Of a DNA stretch of 64,000 nt, positions 11,561 through 24,109 are shown in pieces. Both the position numbers and the translations under genes were made by a program. Origin of the DNA: Agrocybe praecox (taxonomy: Eukaryota; Basidiomycota; Agaricomycetes; Agaricales; Agrocybaceae); NCBI GenBank assembly GCA_964017145.1, contig OZ024851.1:186001-250000 (forward strand), in the 5' to 3' direction. The first letter of the stretch is position 1, and each line of letters opens with the position of its first letter. The notes beneath the pieces are model-generated. The model was given only the letters and a program-made list of their open reading frames with translations, was not told the origin of the DNA and did not search any database.

Positions 11561-12716
11561 GCCACCGCAGGGCGCATAACCGAATAACATTATAATTATT
11601 AATTCCTTGACCGCTACTCACGACTGCTACCTTGCAAGGCTGTTTGATGTGTTTCAGTTCACTGCTTCCCCATTCCGAGCCCGACTATACGTCTCCAGCA
11701 GGCGTCACAAATATTTGAGCGTAGGCAACTACGTACAATTTACGAACTTGTGCGATTCTAAGTTCTAACGCTGATGACCAAACATTGAGTTCATTCATGG
11801 AATTTTATGCCTATATCCACGATTCAAATAACTCTCGATAAAATAGGGAATAGTACTGGAAATACGTAGACGGTAAAGGGACCGGGAGTTAGTTAGCACC
11901 CATCTATAACTTTAGGATGAGTCGATGACGCAACTCCTCGATGTTAATCGATTGAGGTATCTTGGAGGTATCCCAAGTTCTTAAGAATTACAAATACCCG
12001 GCTATTAGTTCATGTACAATTCTGAAATTTCTAAGAATTAGAGGAAAAAATCCAGAAGCACACACAAATAAATACGTGACGGTGGAACATCTCCGGGAAA
12101 AATAATGATACGGTTGTCGTCGCTGAGCGCGTCAATTGTATGTCTGAGACTGGTCCCGCTCTCTTCTGAACTTGATCTGATAATCTCGTCGCACGGATTT
12201 TCATCAAGTTAAATTCTACTTCGATGGTCTGCATTTGCTATATAAAAAAGTGACGACACATTAGATAGACCAGACTTGGTATTACTCAACGATTTATGAT
12301 TGTATTAGGCTCATAAATATATCCTGCAAAGTAGCGAACAAAGCGCAATGTGCAAGCTATTCAGAAAGTATACAAAAGGTCTGAAAAAGATTCGGAATAG
12401 CATCAGTCATGATCCCGTCGTACGTCTAGCGCCCAGAGTTCCACACGTACCGGTTTTATTTATGCCACGTACCGCCAATCCCTAAATAGGTTCTCTTATT
12501 CCAGTTAAGCACTCATTTTTGACTGATTTGTGAGCTGTTGGGATACGCACAATACAAATATAATGATGAGCTAGCCGCTATAGCAGTGGGACCCTCACAA
12601 GCCGTGGGCCGCGAACAGCGAATATCCATTATGCGCCGAAATAAGGACTCCAACTTCTAGGTTATAATCGTTTTACTGAAGGGACAGAAAAAGAGTATGA
12701 GTCTTGACGAACCCAT
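11561..12716. other. No gene recognised
   Basis: AT-rich intergenic sequence. GCATAACCGAATAACATTA at about 11574-11592 also occurs at about 41682-41700, so another small dispersed repeat edge may lie here. Confidence 0.4.
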
Positions 12717-14289
12717 TTAAATTTCCATGCGTGTTGATACCACCCTATCTACATATGTCTTCATAGCCTCTACAGCAAGGCGACTACGTACTGGGAAACG
12801 AGTACTAAGTTGTTCGAATGTCGTAGAAATTCCTTCATCGTGACAAATTTGACTGAGAGGCGCGCACTCTCCAGAACGGGGCAGAAAAAATGCGATATAT
12901 CCTAGCAACAGGAAAACAGACTGTTCGGCCTCGCCATGCTCTCCCGGTGGGACCTTCCAGGACCATATCCCGTCGTCGAATGAAATTTGGTCTGACAAGA
13001 ATTTCTCGTCGTGTTCCCTATGAACGGTCCACCAGAGCCTCCAATCTTCTAGTTCTCGGATGCAATGCAGAGCCACCTTAGCAAAGGTGGCAGGGCCCAC
13101 GGTATACTCTCCTGAGCGAGCTGGGTCCCGAAGGAAGCTGGTCATGTGTTGAAGATACTGGTCAACACAATCCTCCGCAATAAATGATGTTTGCAAGCTA
13201 AGGACGTCGATATAGAGAGTTCGGTGGTACTAGTTTGTGTGTTCGGCTTCTATATACCTTCGCGTCGTATTCATGGGGGCTGTCATGACCTTGCTCGATC
13301 ATAGGAACGAGATCACTGATTCCTGCGTAGCAAAAAAGGGGAATAAACGATGCAGATGTCTCGTTTTGGTAATAGTGATCCATATGAGATCGGTAAAATG
13401 AGTCAAGTGCCTCTTCGTGCTTTTGCAGAACATCGATCAGAGAGGTTTTTTCCCGTACCTAAAGGATTCATTTATGATTACTGATGACGGGTTTTTAAAG
13501 CAAAAATAAGTTCTCTTACAATGCGCTTCAGGAGCCTGAGAAATGGAACGAGAAATTGCTCCAGTACATCCCTCCATCTACCTCCAAGCGGCGTGTTATT
13601 TTGGGAAATGTCATAAGAAGGTAGGATTGGGATATGCTCCATTGCCTTGTTAAGAAGGTCGCAAAGACCGAAACGAGTAAGTTGATCGATTATTTCTGGT
13701 GTAGTGAGGCTGCATCCCTCAGAACATATAGAAAATAGTCGAAGGAGTTTCCAGTAATCAGGCCAATCTGTGATATAACTCGGCTGAGCGATTATGATAA
13801 GTAAGAGGAAGAGGGAAGCTTACCCTGTTGTAGCTGTTGTAGAAAGTAAAGTAATCTGGCCACAAGTAACGACTTGTAGCTACTGATATCAATGAAATAC
13901 TCCTTGGACCTCATTACGTCGACGAGAAAATCCTGAAAAGATGCATGGAGAAAATTGACAATCTTCATTCCTCCTGTGGGCCACGGATTCTCCGAGAATG
14001 AAACTATAGATCTGAGGTCACAAAATAGCATCTCGAGCTGTCCTTTTTCCATGAAGAGGAGTCGCTCGATTAGATGACTTTCCAGTTGAAAACCCATATT
14101 TGATTCTAGGAATTTTCCATACCTCATCCTTTGTATGTATTCGCCCGGCATTGGTGGCTTGACTGTACGTAGTTCCGGGTAGAGGTGTTCGATTGGTGTC
14201 AGGATCTCGAGGCATTGTAGGAGTAACAATGGATCGTTGACGTGTTCGGGAAGATCAGATTTGACGAATCTCACTCGGATGTGACCCAT
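12717..14289 (-). pseudogene. N-terminally truncated NACHT-family paralogue
   Basis: The exons match the C-terminal half of the NACHT gene at 3654-6110: GQLEMLFCDLRSIVSFSEN, VNFLHASFQDFLVDVMRSK, then ITDWPDYWKLLRLFSIC, HMDHYYQNETSASFIPLFC, and the end segment FLLLGYIAFFLPRSGE ... EAMKTYVDRV. Introns are visible near 13823-13785 and 13518-13460. Walker A and B, the Asn-rich N-terminus and the CHPNTR linker are absent upstream of 14289. The join near 13200-13255 does not keep frame with any AG that I can see. It is most likely a pseudogene, although a truncated expressed protein starting at the ATG at 14289 cannot be excluded. Confidence 0.7.
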
Positions 14290-14460
14290 TGAAAAGGGGA
14301 AAGGGGCAAAATTGGTGGTATTAAGAAGAGAGCGAGAAGCGACTTACCTGAAAATATTTTCGTACATGTTCTCACATCTGAGAAGATACGAAGTTCAAGT
14401 CGCAAACCATACTCTTATCTATTACAAACGAGAGCCACATTATTGAGCTTCCCAAATCCG

Positions 14461-14690
14461 CTACGAAGGGTTAGTTCAGCGCATACAAAGGCTGGCGCTG
14501 GAGAGGCCCTATATCAAACCGTTTCACAGCGTTGAGAAGCTCGGGTTGGATCAGGCCGCTGCGGACGAGGCATTCGCAGAAGCTCTGTACATCTCGGCAG
14601 ACGCGAGGGACGCGAAGGGTATACTCCACGCGAGTTGTTCGCCGAAAGCTGTAGGAGGCAGCAATTCATCGTTTATAAAATGATGTGGAA
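14461..14690 (+). other. Orphan exon-like fragment
   Basis: One plus-strand frame is open with strong coding character: it runs from about YEGLVQRIQRLALERPYIKP through EKLGLDQAAADEAFAEAL to SADARDAKGILHASCS before a stop. The local GC is higher than the flanks. I do not recognise the family. It abuts the broken 5' end of the NACHT paralogue, so it may be a gene fragment brought in by the rearrangement that truncated that gene. Confidence 0.35.
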
Positions 14691-15231
14691 GTGAGATGCA
14701 GTTTGAAAAGGGGATTTGCGAATTCAAAGTCCTTGATAAAACAACTTAAGCACTCACATTCGTTCTTAACGTGTCAAGCCATCTAAGATTCAAGATAAAT
14801 GCATTTGATTTTTTCTCGATCGCATGATAACAGCTCTGGAAGAAACCCGGCGCTTGTCTTGATTATCGAAGAAGACAATAGAATGCGTTGGAGGGTTGTC
14901 ACCTGGAGTCAGTCAGTAGGCAGCGGTTCATGCTTCCCGTTGCATTTGGACACGGCATTTCAAGTAATAGGCTAAATGCAGCCTCAAAAATATCGAGGAA
15001 TTTTGAGAGAAACGAAGTTGTAACAAAGTGGGTAATGTTGAAGTAAAATATTTCTTCGCCCGAACGCGTCCCCGGCCATATCGGACGGAGGCGGCTGCCC
15101 AGCGATGACGTTGTTTCACGTGAAAGTGTCTGTAATTACCCAACGTGAACATAAAAGTGCAAGAACCGGCTCTTGTAAGCGACCTTGCACGACGTCTGCA
15201 CCCGCCTCTTCCTCTATCTATTATCTTATTT
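14691..15231. other. No gene recognised
   Basis: Short frames only. It should contain the upstream region of the decayed gene starting near 15232. Confidence 0.35.
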
Positions 15232-17979
15232 ATGTCCAATCGTCACGACAATTACCCTACTTCCACAATTCCAACGTCCAGCAAAGGAGACGCTCCTCAA
15301 CGACACAATCTATCCGTAGTACAAGTTCCACGGCATACAACCGCCAACCCACATGGAAGACCTCACAGCTGAAGGGTTTTGGCCCTGTTGCCGCTAGCTT
15401 GTCTATGGTATTTGCTGAACCTGAACTTGGGGCTCCCTTTTCCAGTGCAGCTGCTACTGCAGAGGCCATTTCTACGTCATCGAGCGCGGGGTCTTCTTCG
15501 GACCGTACAAGGTTGACAGATAATATCGCAGAGGTCATAGAAGAAGGTAGATCTGAAGGTGGTGGTACACTAATCAGAAATCTACGGTACAGTTTCTGTC
15601 TTGTCTTTCACTAGCCTGCAATTTTCTGATCTTCCTTTTTCTTTCCAGATACGAGCCATATCGATAACGGACAACATTTAACTTTTACCTCTATTTCACC
15701 CATTGATTTCCCTTCCTTTCCACCCTCAAACGACAACATTACCACTCAGGGTGCTGTAACCCCATCATCGTTACCGAGGTCTAAAACCCGGAGGGATTCG
15801 TGGTACTCCACGTTGACGCGCTCAAAAGGGAAGACTGCTATGCACACAAATCCGCAAGCTTCAAGCAGCAAACTCGTTGAAGCAAATTTTCCGCTTCCCA
15901 ATTCTCTTCCTACCTCACCGCCACCACCACCACTGTCCGAGGCTCTAGGACAGTTGCCTACCGTGAAAATTGAAGCACCAACCCCACAGGTCGAGCAGTC
16001 ATCAGTATTCGATGCCTTTCTATCTCCCCTCCACTATCGCTGCGATTCCCACTGGGATTCTTTCACCTATTCCAACCAACCTATGTCGATATCAGATATC
16101 GGAATCAGCTTTGGAAGCCCACAGCGTCAAGATAGTAGTTCACGAAATCCAGGAAAGTGATCCTGGTTCGCTTCACTCCATACACCTACACATTCGTCTC
16201 CTAAACTCATTCCATCAACACCTCCGCCAAGTTATCCAATCAAATTCTCCGAATCCTCCTATCCCAATCCCCCACCGAAACGAGAATGCCACAGCAGACA
16301 CTCGCGCAGCAGGCGGCATCATCCGCAGTAGCTGCCGACCATTCCAACCAATCATCCACAACAGTAAGCTCTGTGGATGATTCCGTTCCTTCGTTACCCC
16401 ATACACCGCCAGCTAACGCTTGCTCAACATCGTCAGCTACGAAGAGTCCTTTAGGCCACTCTGTAGCGTTGAACCCATCGTCGAGCAGGTTTACGCTTTC
16501 TTTACCTCTTTTTGGACGGACGAAGATGCCGTTACCTTTGTCAGTTGGAATGGGCGGTGAAAGTGAGTATGATTCATTTTTATACCCCTTTTTTTTTTTG
16601 TCACATTTGGTTCTAAACGTTGATTTCTATCTTTTTTCAGGTCCAAGTACACCGGAACATGCACGACAAAAAGAGGAAGTTTGGAGTGCTGCGAAAATGA
16701 TCGAGGAGAGTCAGTCGATATCGGGACAAGCTACAGCCATGACTATTAATGAATCAGACCCAGCAGCTGCAGGAGCTGAAGGGTCATCTGAGCGGGTTTG
16801 GGTTGCGGGCTTAACTGCAGCGCCAGGTAAGCATCTTAATGTGTCACTCGAAAATTCTGGAACTAACGTATATTATTTTTAATTGCAGACGAAACATCGC
16901 CATTTGTAGTACGCTCTATTTCTCCTTCGCCTTCTCAAACGACAACGACTGCTAAAACCTTCAACTACCACATCAAAATCCTCTAAAACCAAGATCAACA
17001 GTACCGATCTATCCCAACCCCAATTTCATCTCCCACTGAAATGAGAACGCCATAACACAAGACGATTCTGTCCCTTCGTTATCGCACACACAGCCAGCTG
17101 ACGCTCGTTCAACATTGTCGACTCAGCTACGAAGGCCCCTCCTCTCAGCCACTCTATATTGCTGAACCCATTGTTGAATATGTTTAGGCTTTTCTTTACC
17201 TTTTTTTGGGACGGACTCAGGAAGATCGTGTTACCTTTTGTTGGTTAGATTGGGCGGTGCAAGTGAGTGTGATCCGTTTTGGTACTCCTATGTTCCTCAG
17301 GCTCGTCATATTTGGTGCTTAACGTCGTCCTTTTTTTGATACTAGGACCTGCACCACGGAAAGAGGAAGCTTCGAGTGCTGCGAACCTGAACGAAGAAAG
17401 TTTGTTGATATCATGACAAGGTAAAGTCGAAATATCAATGAGTTGTAGCTTATGCATTACTGACGTTCGTGTTACCTGCGACTACAGCCACGACTACTAA
17501 CGAATCGGATCCAGCAGCTGCTGGAGTTGGAGGATCATCGGAGAGGGTGGGGGTTGTGGGCTTGAGTGCAGAGCCAGGTAAGCATCTTGTTTTACTCGAA
17601 GCTCGAAGTCTTCCGAAATGACTCGTATTATCTTTAATTACAGACAAAACCTGGCCATTTATAGTACGCATCTATCTCACCCTCGCCTTCTCAAAGGACA
17701 ACGACTGCTGGAGCTCCGAATACCACATCGTAACCTTCTGAAACCAGGAGCAACGGTCCGTCGTCGTTGTGGGATTATGTTTATGTCGCATGGACGTCTG
17801 GTTCAGCGGGATCTTCGGACTCGGCGGGTCCTGCAGGATCCTCGAAGGTGGTGGATACTGGGCAGGGGCAAGGTGATGAGGGAAGAGATTTGGTGGAGAG
17901 GGCAGAAGCTGTAGAGGAGGAACATCGGGATATTCAGGATGTTCTTGCTGCAATTGAGGCTGCAGAAGCGGTCCAGTAA
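15232..17979 (+). pseudogene. Decayed Ser/Pro/Thr-rich gene with internal duplication
   Basis: A start (MSNRHDNYPTSTIPTSSKGD) at 15232 is followed, after a frame change near 15370, by FAEPELGAPFSSAAATAEAI and VIEE. A probable intron (about 15546-15648) leads to TSHIDNGQHLTFTSISPIDF. The reading then passes through Pro-rich exons with small shifts, two more introns (near 16562-16640 and 16828-16888) and an acidic helical end (ERAEAVEEEHRDIQDVLAAI) stopping at 17979. Stops and shifts are too frequent for a working gene. The family is unknown. Composition suggests a disordered regulatory or cell-wall-associated protein, without proof. Confidence 0.5.
16266..17740 (+). repeat. Tandem duplication of about 730 bp, second copy decayed
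   Basis: 16266-16990 and about 17035-17740 share the same order of landmarks: CC(C)CACCGAAACGAGAA(T/C)GCC-like start, GATTC(C/T)GT(T/C)CCTTCGTTA, GCCAGCT(A/G)ACGCT, GCCACTCT, TTGGGCGGTG-type donor region, GA(A/G)TCAGACCCAGCAGCTGC against GAATCGGATCCAGCAGCTGC, GAGCCAGGTAAGCATCTT-type donor, TAATTGCAGAC against TAATTACAGAC, then TCGCCTTCTCAAA and ACAACGACTGCT. Intron positions coincide. The second copy has lost frame at several points. Confidence 0.75.
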
Positions 17980-20900
17980 CTGAATGAGGGCGTATTGACG
18001 AGCTTGTATTGGGTTGGGTTCATAGCTTTGGTATTATTCAAGTACCACAACGACCACGACAATATACGATGCACAATAGTTTTTGGATACAGACGCGGTC
18101 GAGTGTCGAAGAAGTTAGAGAAGTGAATGGAGCTGGTGGCGGATGTAAATGTAAATGCGAATGCGAATGCGGGTGAACTCTAGGTGGAATTGAAGGAGGG
18201 TACGAAGGACGACGAGCAGCAAGTTTAACAGTGCCCTCGATGAACCTGCGCTAAACACCATCATCGACATCAGCAACACCTCTTCATGGCTAGGCGTCGT
18301 TTTTCAGCTCGAACAAACTCCTCGTCAAAGTCTCGGATACCGCACTGGTCATGGCAGATGCCAAGAGATGAAAATGGCACGGAAGTCATAACCCCAGCCC
18401 ATGATATCGGCTAACCTGGGGTGGCACTTGGCAGTTGTTGGGGTGCATTGGACCGTGAAATCATGTTCAGCGACGTCATCAGCATGTTCCACCGAGTCTA
18501 CCACAACGACGACGTTCGAAGAAAGACGGCCGTAGTGGGTCTTGTGCAAACCTCCGTTTACCCCTAATTCTTCTACTCCCGGCAAGAACACGACCTCCAA
18601 GCACAAGAACTCGCCTTCCATGGGGTCGATCCCTGATACGACCAACGATACCAGCTTTAGCGCTATGACGAGCATAACGACAGTAACGACGACCACCAAG
18701 GCAGCAGTCTGCTTCCAACGTCGGCGGATCGGCACCTCTTTCCTTGCTTTCGATATTTCACATTGGAGGACTGATAGAGCGTACGCTGGGCCTTTGGTAG
18801 AATACGTCTTGATTTTGAATATATATTTTTCGTCATTCTCGTCGGTCTATCTCTCCTTTCTGTCGTCGCTAGTGCATGCACTACGCAAAACGATTGTACC
18901 AGCTCCTTCCCAGCGAGCCGTGTCGAATCCCGATGGGATGCGTATTGACGTAGACGTAATAGGTGTCGTCGGTGTGCCGCTCGCCAGATTGTACTGGTAC
19001 TCGTACCTCTAATGTTTCAAGGTGTCAATGCATCAACTGTTATTTCTCGCATGGAATCTACTGGATGTGTGTCACGGAGAGAGGAAAGGTGTTGAATGAG
19101 CTTGGATAGATGATATTGATGGGTGGATGCACGTTGTGGCAGGCTTGCGGCGGAGTGCGGTGGGATGGATGGATGGATGGATGAGATTATGGAAAGGAGA
19201 GTGAGTGTAGACCAAAGGCGATGAGCGCGCGATGGGTTGAACGGGTAGACATTGATAGTGTCGACTGGTTGGACGGTCTGTTTCTTGTCCGCGTCATCTT
19301 CTTTTGTCTCCTAAGTGGTTCCCAATCAGCTCACCCCTGTATCTCCACCGTTTCCTTCTTGTCGTATTAGTTCCACTGCACTCCTTGCGGATTCACGTTT
19401 ATGTACACACATACTCGGCGTTTCTCACTTCTTTTCTTCTCCTTTGCTCCTTTATCTCTCTTCCATTTATCTCAAGTACGCAGCCGACTCCGGCGCCTCT
19501 CCCGTGTGTGCGTGTGGCAACAGCTTATCACCGTATGAGGATATCCCACTATCAACGTCACACCATACAGGCATCGGGTGATGTCTATACATACTACTTT
19601 CTTCGTACTTCTAGAATGCTGGGTTGAAAGCTAACGCGAAAGCGCTCATTCAGACTTTCGAGAAGAACTCTGATTAGTTATTCGGTAAACCCTCACGAGT
19701 CCGCCTAATCATACGTATCTCGTACCTTTTACCATTGACCCTATCTGTAGTACTACTGTACTAACCATGGCCCATGTCCCAGAGCTAATAGATATTTGCA
19801 TACGAGTCCCATAAACAGTAAGTACTAGCACTACTACCCATGTAATCCAATGAACCGCGCACGCACACGCTGACGCTGACACGCAATCAGAATCAGAATC
19901 AGAACCAACAGATGATTGCGGCGTGCCCCGTTGACAGCGTCTGCCACCGTGCAAGGCTGATTGACGCGCTTACGAGCCCAGCTACGCCATCCAGCTGCAT
20001 CCTGGACTGCTCCAACGTTCAACCGAGCAGTATCGCGAGGCTAAACGTGCCAGACCCAACTATATTCATCTGTCCGATATGAACTCGAGAACATAGAATT
20101 AAGGCCTGGGTATCCATGCAGCATTCATCCCTATTCTCGGCTCCCAAACCCGATTTCTTGATCTGGTGAGTGACTTATATCCTGCGTTTACAAACACGAT
20201 TGTAACCTTCAAAATCATCGTATTGACGACGATATTCTAATACATTCTGAGTGTAATATATGGTACCTTATTACTATATCAAATACACGGCTACGTGATG
20301 GATGGCTATGTCTGGTGTGATTAGTTGCATTCCTATCTATGGATGTACCCCCGCGACGCGTTCGACACCACAACGAATGTAAAAATACGAGTACTCAAAG
20401 TATCTTGTACAAGGAAATTCAGCTACAAAAACCTGCTACGACATGCTGAACCCCAACATGAAGGTCAAGGGAGCAGAAAACTATTGGCTCTGGAGTATAG
20501 CAAGGCGAAGTTGGAGGAGGGGATTGATGATTGGTTGCGCAGATCCCGCCCCTCCTATAATCGTAAAGCTCATACTGGATCCTCAGCTCACCCGATGCTC
20601 GCTTATCGATCTAAATCTAATCCATTGATGGCTACACGTGAAGGTACGATGGATGAGACAGCGGTGATGAGGCACCTATGAGAGAACGAGCAGGAGAACG
20701 AGGAGGATGATAATAGCCATAAAAATATATGCTGGAGTGGGCGTGCACATATCCAAGCAAAAGAGAGACACTGGGAACAATCTGGAATTCTCGAGGAGAA
20801 TTTTTGGCGGCGATGACACGAATCAGTAATGTCAGTAGAATAATGATGCAGAAGACTTAAAAAGAGATGATGATGATGAATCGAATGTTGACTGGGAGTG

Positions 20901-22259
20901 TTTGAGCTCGAGGACGTCACTACGGACATAAGTTTATTGTTACGAACGGCTAATCAATGGTGGGATGATAGATATGAGCGACTATGAGCGTGCAAGGTGG
21001 GAGAAGTAGACGCGGGTGAGGGAGCGGTACACATCGGACAGACAGAATAAGATGAGTCATGACAGAAGGGAGATGACGACAATGGCGACTAATGAAATCA
21101 CTTTGAATAACGTCAGAACGGTAGATAACTAAGGCAAGGAAAGGCAAGGAAAAGCAAGTGGCATTAAAAGTGCACTCGGCTGCGCGTTGAGACGGCGCGT
21201 TTGTGTCGGTTTCGGGTGCAGGCAAGGTGCGTACCTTACAATGGGGTCGGAGAGTAATTATGTGAAATACATGGTGAGCATAATATTCAGGCTGATAGCG
21301 AGGGTTGTTCGTAGTGTTTGTGCTCGTGCTTACGTACTGGTTGAACGTTGAAGGCTGTATCTCTACTAAGACTGCATCGTAAGATTGTCAGATGGCTTGT
21401 TCTCGCTGATACATAATATAGATCGTACTGTACCATGACAACGTGATTCAAACCCTTAGAATAGACGTCCGTAATAGTACTTAATAACACCAACTACTTG
21501 ACTTAGGTTACTTCAGAACCACATTCCATTATGTCTTCGCAGGGCGATGACACCTTTCCCATATCCTTTCAAAAATTTATTATTAGCGCTAACTTGAACT
21601 CGACATTGTTGTTACAATTTTTTGGAGGTATGTACTGCCTCTATAGAACGTAACGTTATGGCGGTCAAATAGGGTAAAAAATAAAAGCGACCAAAACTAG
21701 GACTATTTACCATTTGCGACCATATTTGAGCCTTAATTAGTATGCTCTATGTAGAATAAAAATTATGGTTGTTTTTCAAATTTTTGTCTGAAATTTCAGC
21801 TAAATGAGCGACATTTTTTTAGGTGTGCACATAACTTGACTTAGGTCATGGAATATTTACATTATGTGTCGGTATTCAATCCATTTGAGCCAGTATTTTA
21901 TATATGCGACACTAACTACTTGGGTGATATGCGACAGAAATATCAGGTGCGACACTAATTCTTACACGAGCCAGAAATATTTAGCGACACTATTTTCGTG
22001 TGTCAGACGGCGACCCAAAAATAGAGACCCCCTCTCTAGTGATTTATATTTGGATTGTCCGAGATCTCCGAACACCGTCGTCCCGTCGCCTCGTGTTACG
22101 GTGAACTCGATATGAGATTGGTTAAAAGGGTGTATATATTTCTCAAAACCAATGCCTAGTAGGATTTATGCTAGTATGTATCTAGTAGTAGTAGTACTAT
22201 AAAGTTAGTTGACGTGAACGGGCGCAAGGGGGGAAATTGACGAAAAATTAAGCAAAATA
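17980..22259. other. Gene-poor stretch, no supported gene
   Basis: Frames here are short and unsupported. A 128-codon minus-strand frame at 18349-18735 (hydrophobic start ALVVVVTVVMLVIALKLV, then ordinary composition) is the best of them, but no family is recognised and its flanks do not extend it. 19165-19185 is an ATGG microsatellite. 21540-22030 is very AT-rich with repeated GCGACA(C) words, and ACTTGACTTAGGT occurs at both about 21494 and 21834. 22137-22250 is AT-rich with a TAGTAG run. Confidence 0.35.
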
Positions 22260-22261
22260 TC

Positions 22262-22745
22262 TATGACCCTCTAAACATCACCAATAAGTGACGCTTCTTG
22301 GGCAGTAGCCGAAGCCTGCATTGCTTCCCGAACAGCCGCATCAGTCTGTACGAGCATGAGCTGATGGATAGCGGCCCCGCACTTATGTGTAGAGGCTCCC
22401 GCAAGAGTGGGAAGCTCTGCCGACAAGGTTGTCGTGAACTTGTCCTGCGAAGCAAAGATAATAAATGCGCAAATTGTCGTCACACAGGTGCCAGCCATAC
22501 TGCTGAAATACCACCCTCAGTCACCTCACATCCACATCCGGCCATGACCAGCCTTGATATCATCATGAATAAGGATGTTCCACTGCAGTCCCTTCAACCT
22601 CTCCTTTCTTCGCCTCTTTCGTGCCTCAATCATCTCCTCATCGTGGATTTTCTGCAGCACCTAAACCCCGATTTGACCCATGGGCATAATCACCATGCAT
22701 ACCGACAGTGCCTTGTTAATTCGACGTCTATACCATCCTGCCTGA
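22262..22745 (-). pseudogene. Possible gene remnant
   Basis: On the minus strand a charged helical segment (KIHDEEMIEARKRRKERLKG, then LQWNILIHDDIKAGHG) is followed by a possible short intron (GTGAGGTGAC...TTTCAG). A second segment (DKFTTTLSAELPTLAGAST ... AAVREAMQASATAQEASL) then ends in a stop. The two parts look protein-like, but the start is missing and the family is not recognised. Confidence 0.35.
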
Positions 22746-23000
22746 GCCCGTCATCAAACTTGTAACATTTTCCCCTCTCACAATTTGTCTAGTTAGTTGT
22801 GTTTGGCCTTACATATGATCTTTTTAATGCCTTATATACAGCCTAGTTAGTTATGTCTTTTATTTTTCTATCTTACTACCTAGCAGTCCGCCCTCGAGGA
22901 TAATATATGTGTTGTTTGTCATGTAATCCTTTGTGCCCCTCTCTGTCAAGTCTCGGTTTCGGATATCGTACAAGTACACCTTTTAGTTGCGCCAGTCAGG

Positions 23001-23200
23001 NNNNNNNNNNNNNNNNNNNNNNNNNNNNNNNNNNNNNNNNNNNNNNNNNNNNNNNNNNNNNNNNNNNNNNNNNNNNNNNNNNNNNNNNNNNNNNNNNNNN
23101 NNNNNNNNNNNNNNNNNNNNNNNNNNNNNNNNNNNNNNNNNNNNNNNNNNNNNNNNNNNNNNNNNNNNNNNNNNNNNNNNNNNNNNNNNNNNNNNNNNNN
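23001..23200. other. Assembly gap (200 N)
   Basis: Exactly 200 N, a conventional placeholder length, so the true size is unknown. The sequence restarts inside a KDZ element end, which makes collapse of a repeated element in the gap likely. Confidence 0.98.
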
Positions 23201-23298
23201 GGCAACATGTTGCAGTCGGGCATGTCTTCCTGAGCTAAGTGCGTGTTTTGGTTCCCGAATGAGTCAGTACCAGGACCCCAAACACCTATTAGCCATCC
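23201..23298 (-). repeat. Inverted copy of the KDZ element left end
   Basis: These 98 bases are the exact reverse complement of 26194-26291, covering the 28-bp TIR (23271-23298 here) and 70 bases of sub-terminal sequence. Outside the TIR, this copy joins the segment that lies beyond the right end of the full element at 39.9 kb. Confidence 0.9.
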
Positions 23299-24109
23299 CG
23301 CCTCAAACTAAGGCATTCCCGGAGACGCGTTCACTTTTTTTGTTTGCCCCGCACGGTATTTGAATTTCATATGAGCATAAGTAGTATATAAAAAAAACCC
23401 CACTGATTGAGTTCTGTCCCCTAATCCCGATGCAATCCCGATGCCAATGATATTTGACCCGCCTATCACAGACAGGGATCTACCCAGCTGATCCCTGAAA
23501 ACTACCCACCTCGCTGTTTCCAGAAAGGGATCCATCCTACTAATTACTCAGTCATTTGTCCCGCCCATCCCTGAAAGTGATCCATCCCGCTATTCCCTAA
23601 AAGCGATCCATCCCGCCACGATATAATGACCAGCCACCCCAACCCAATCTCACCCCTACCCAATCATATCCCATACCCTGATCCCTGCAACTGACCCCGC
23701 TGCTATTTTATTCCCAACGACCCGACCCCTACCCCAACCCTATTGCACGCCCCGATTCCTGCAACAAGGCCCGCTGCTATTTTATTCCCAACGACCCAAC
23801 CCCTACCCCAACCCTATTGCACGCCCCGATTCCTGCAACAAGGCCCGCCAATTTACATTTATCCAAACCACCTACCCCGATGCTATGCCATGACCACCCC
23901 ATGTAAGACCCGACCCATGATCTATCTATATATCCCCCCCGCACGCCCCTAATTCCCTCTCTTCTTCTCCCCGCTGGCGGACTACCCTACCCAGGACCCA
24001 CACCCTACTATGGTAATATTGTAGTAGAGGGTTCCAGTGGGCCCACTCGTGCTGTATCATACGGTACAGTGTAGGTACCCACTTATCAGTACATTACGGT
24101 ACAGTGTAG
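23271..24109 (+). repeat. KDZ right-flank segment, copy at 23.3 kb
   Basis: Almost identical to 39893-40657, from CAGGACCCCAAACACC to GGTACAGTGTAG. It is 74 bases longer because one unit (GCCCGCTGCTATTTTATTCC... to ...CGATTCCTGCAACAAG, about 23703-23850) is present twice. Rich in ATCCC and CCCGCC words, and the duplicated unit is C-rich. Sequences beyond the right boundary differ between the two copies, so the boundary near 24109/40657 is a real repeat edge. Confidence 0.9.

Noticed and set aside
21494..21850. Direct repeat ACTTGACTTAGGT 340 bases apart as element ends
   Set aside because: Only 13 bases match exactly and no inverted ends or coding content lie between.
23271..24109. Solo LTR of a retrotransposon (with 39893-40657)
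   Set aside because: No TG...CA ends, no primer-binding site or polypurine tract next to it, and no reverse transcriptase in the window. One end is the KDZ terminal repeat.
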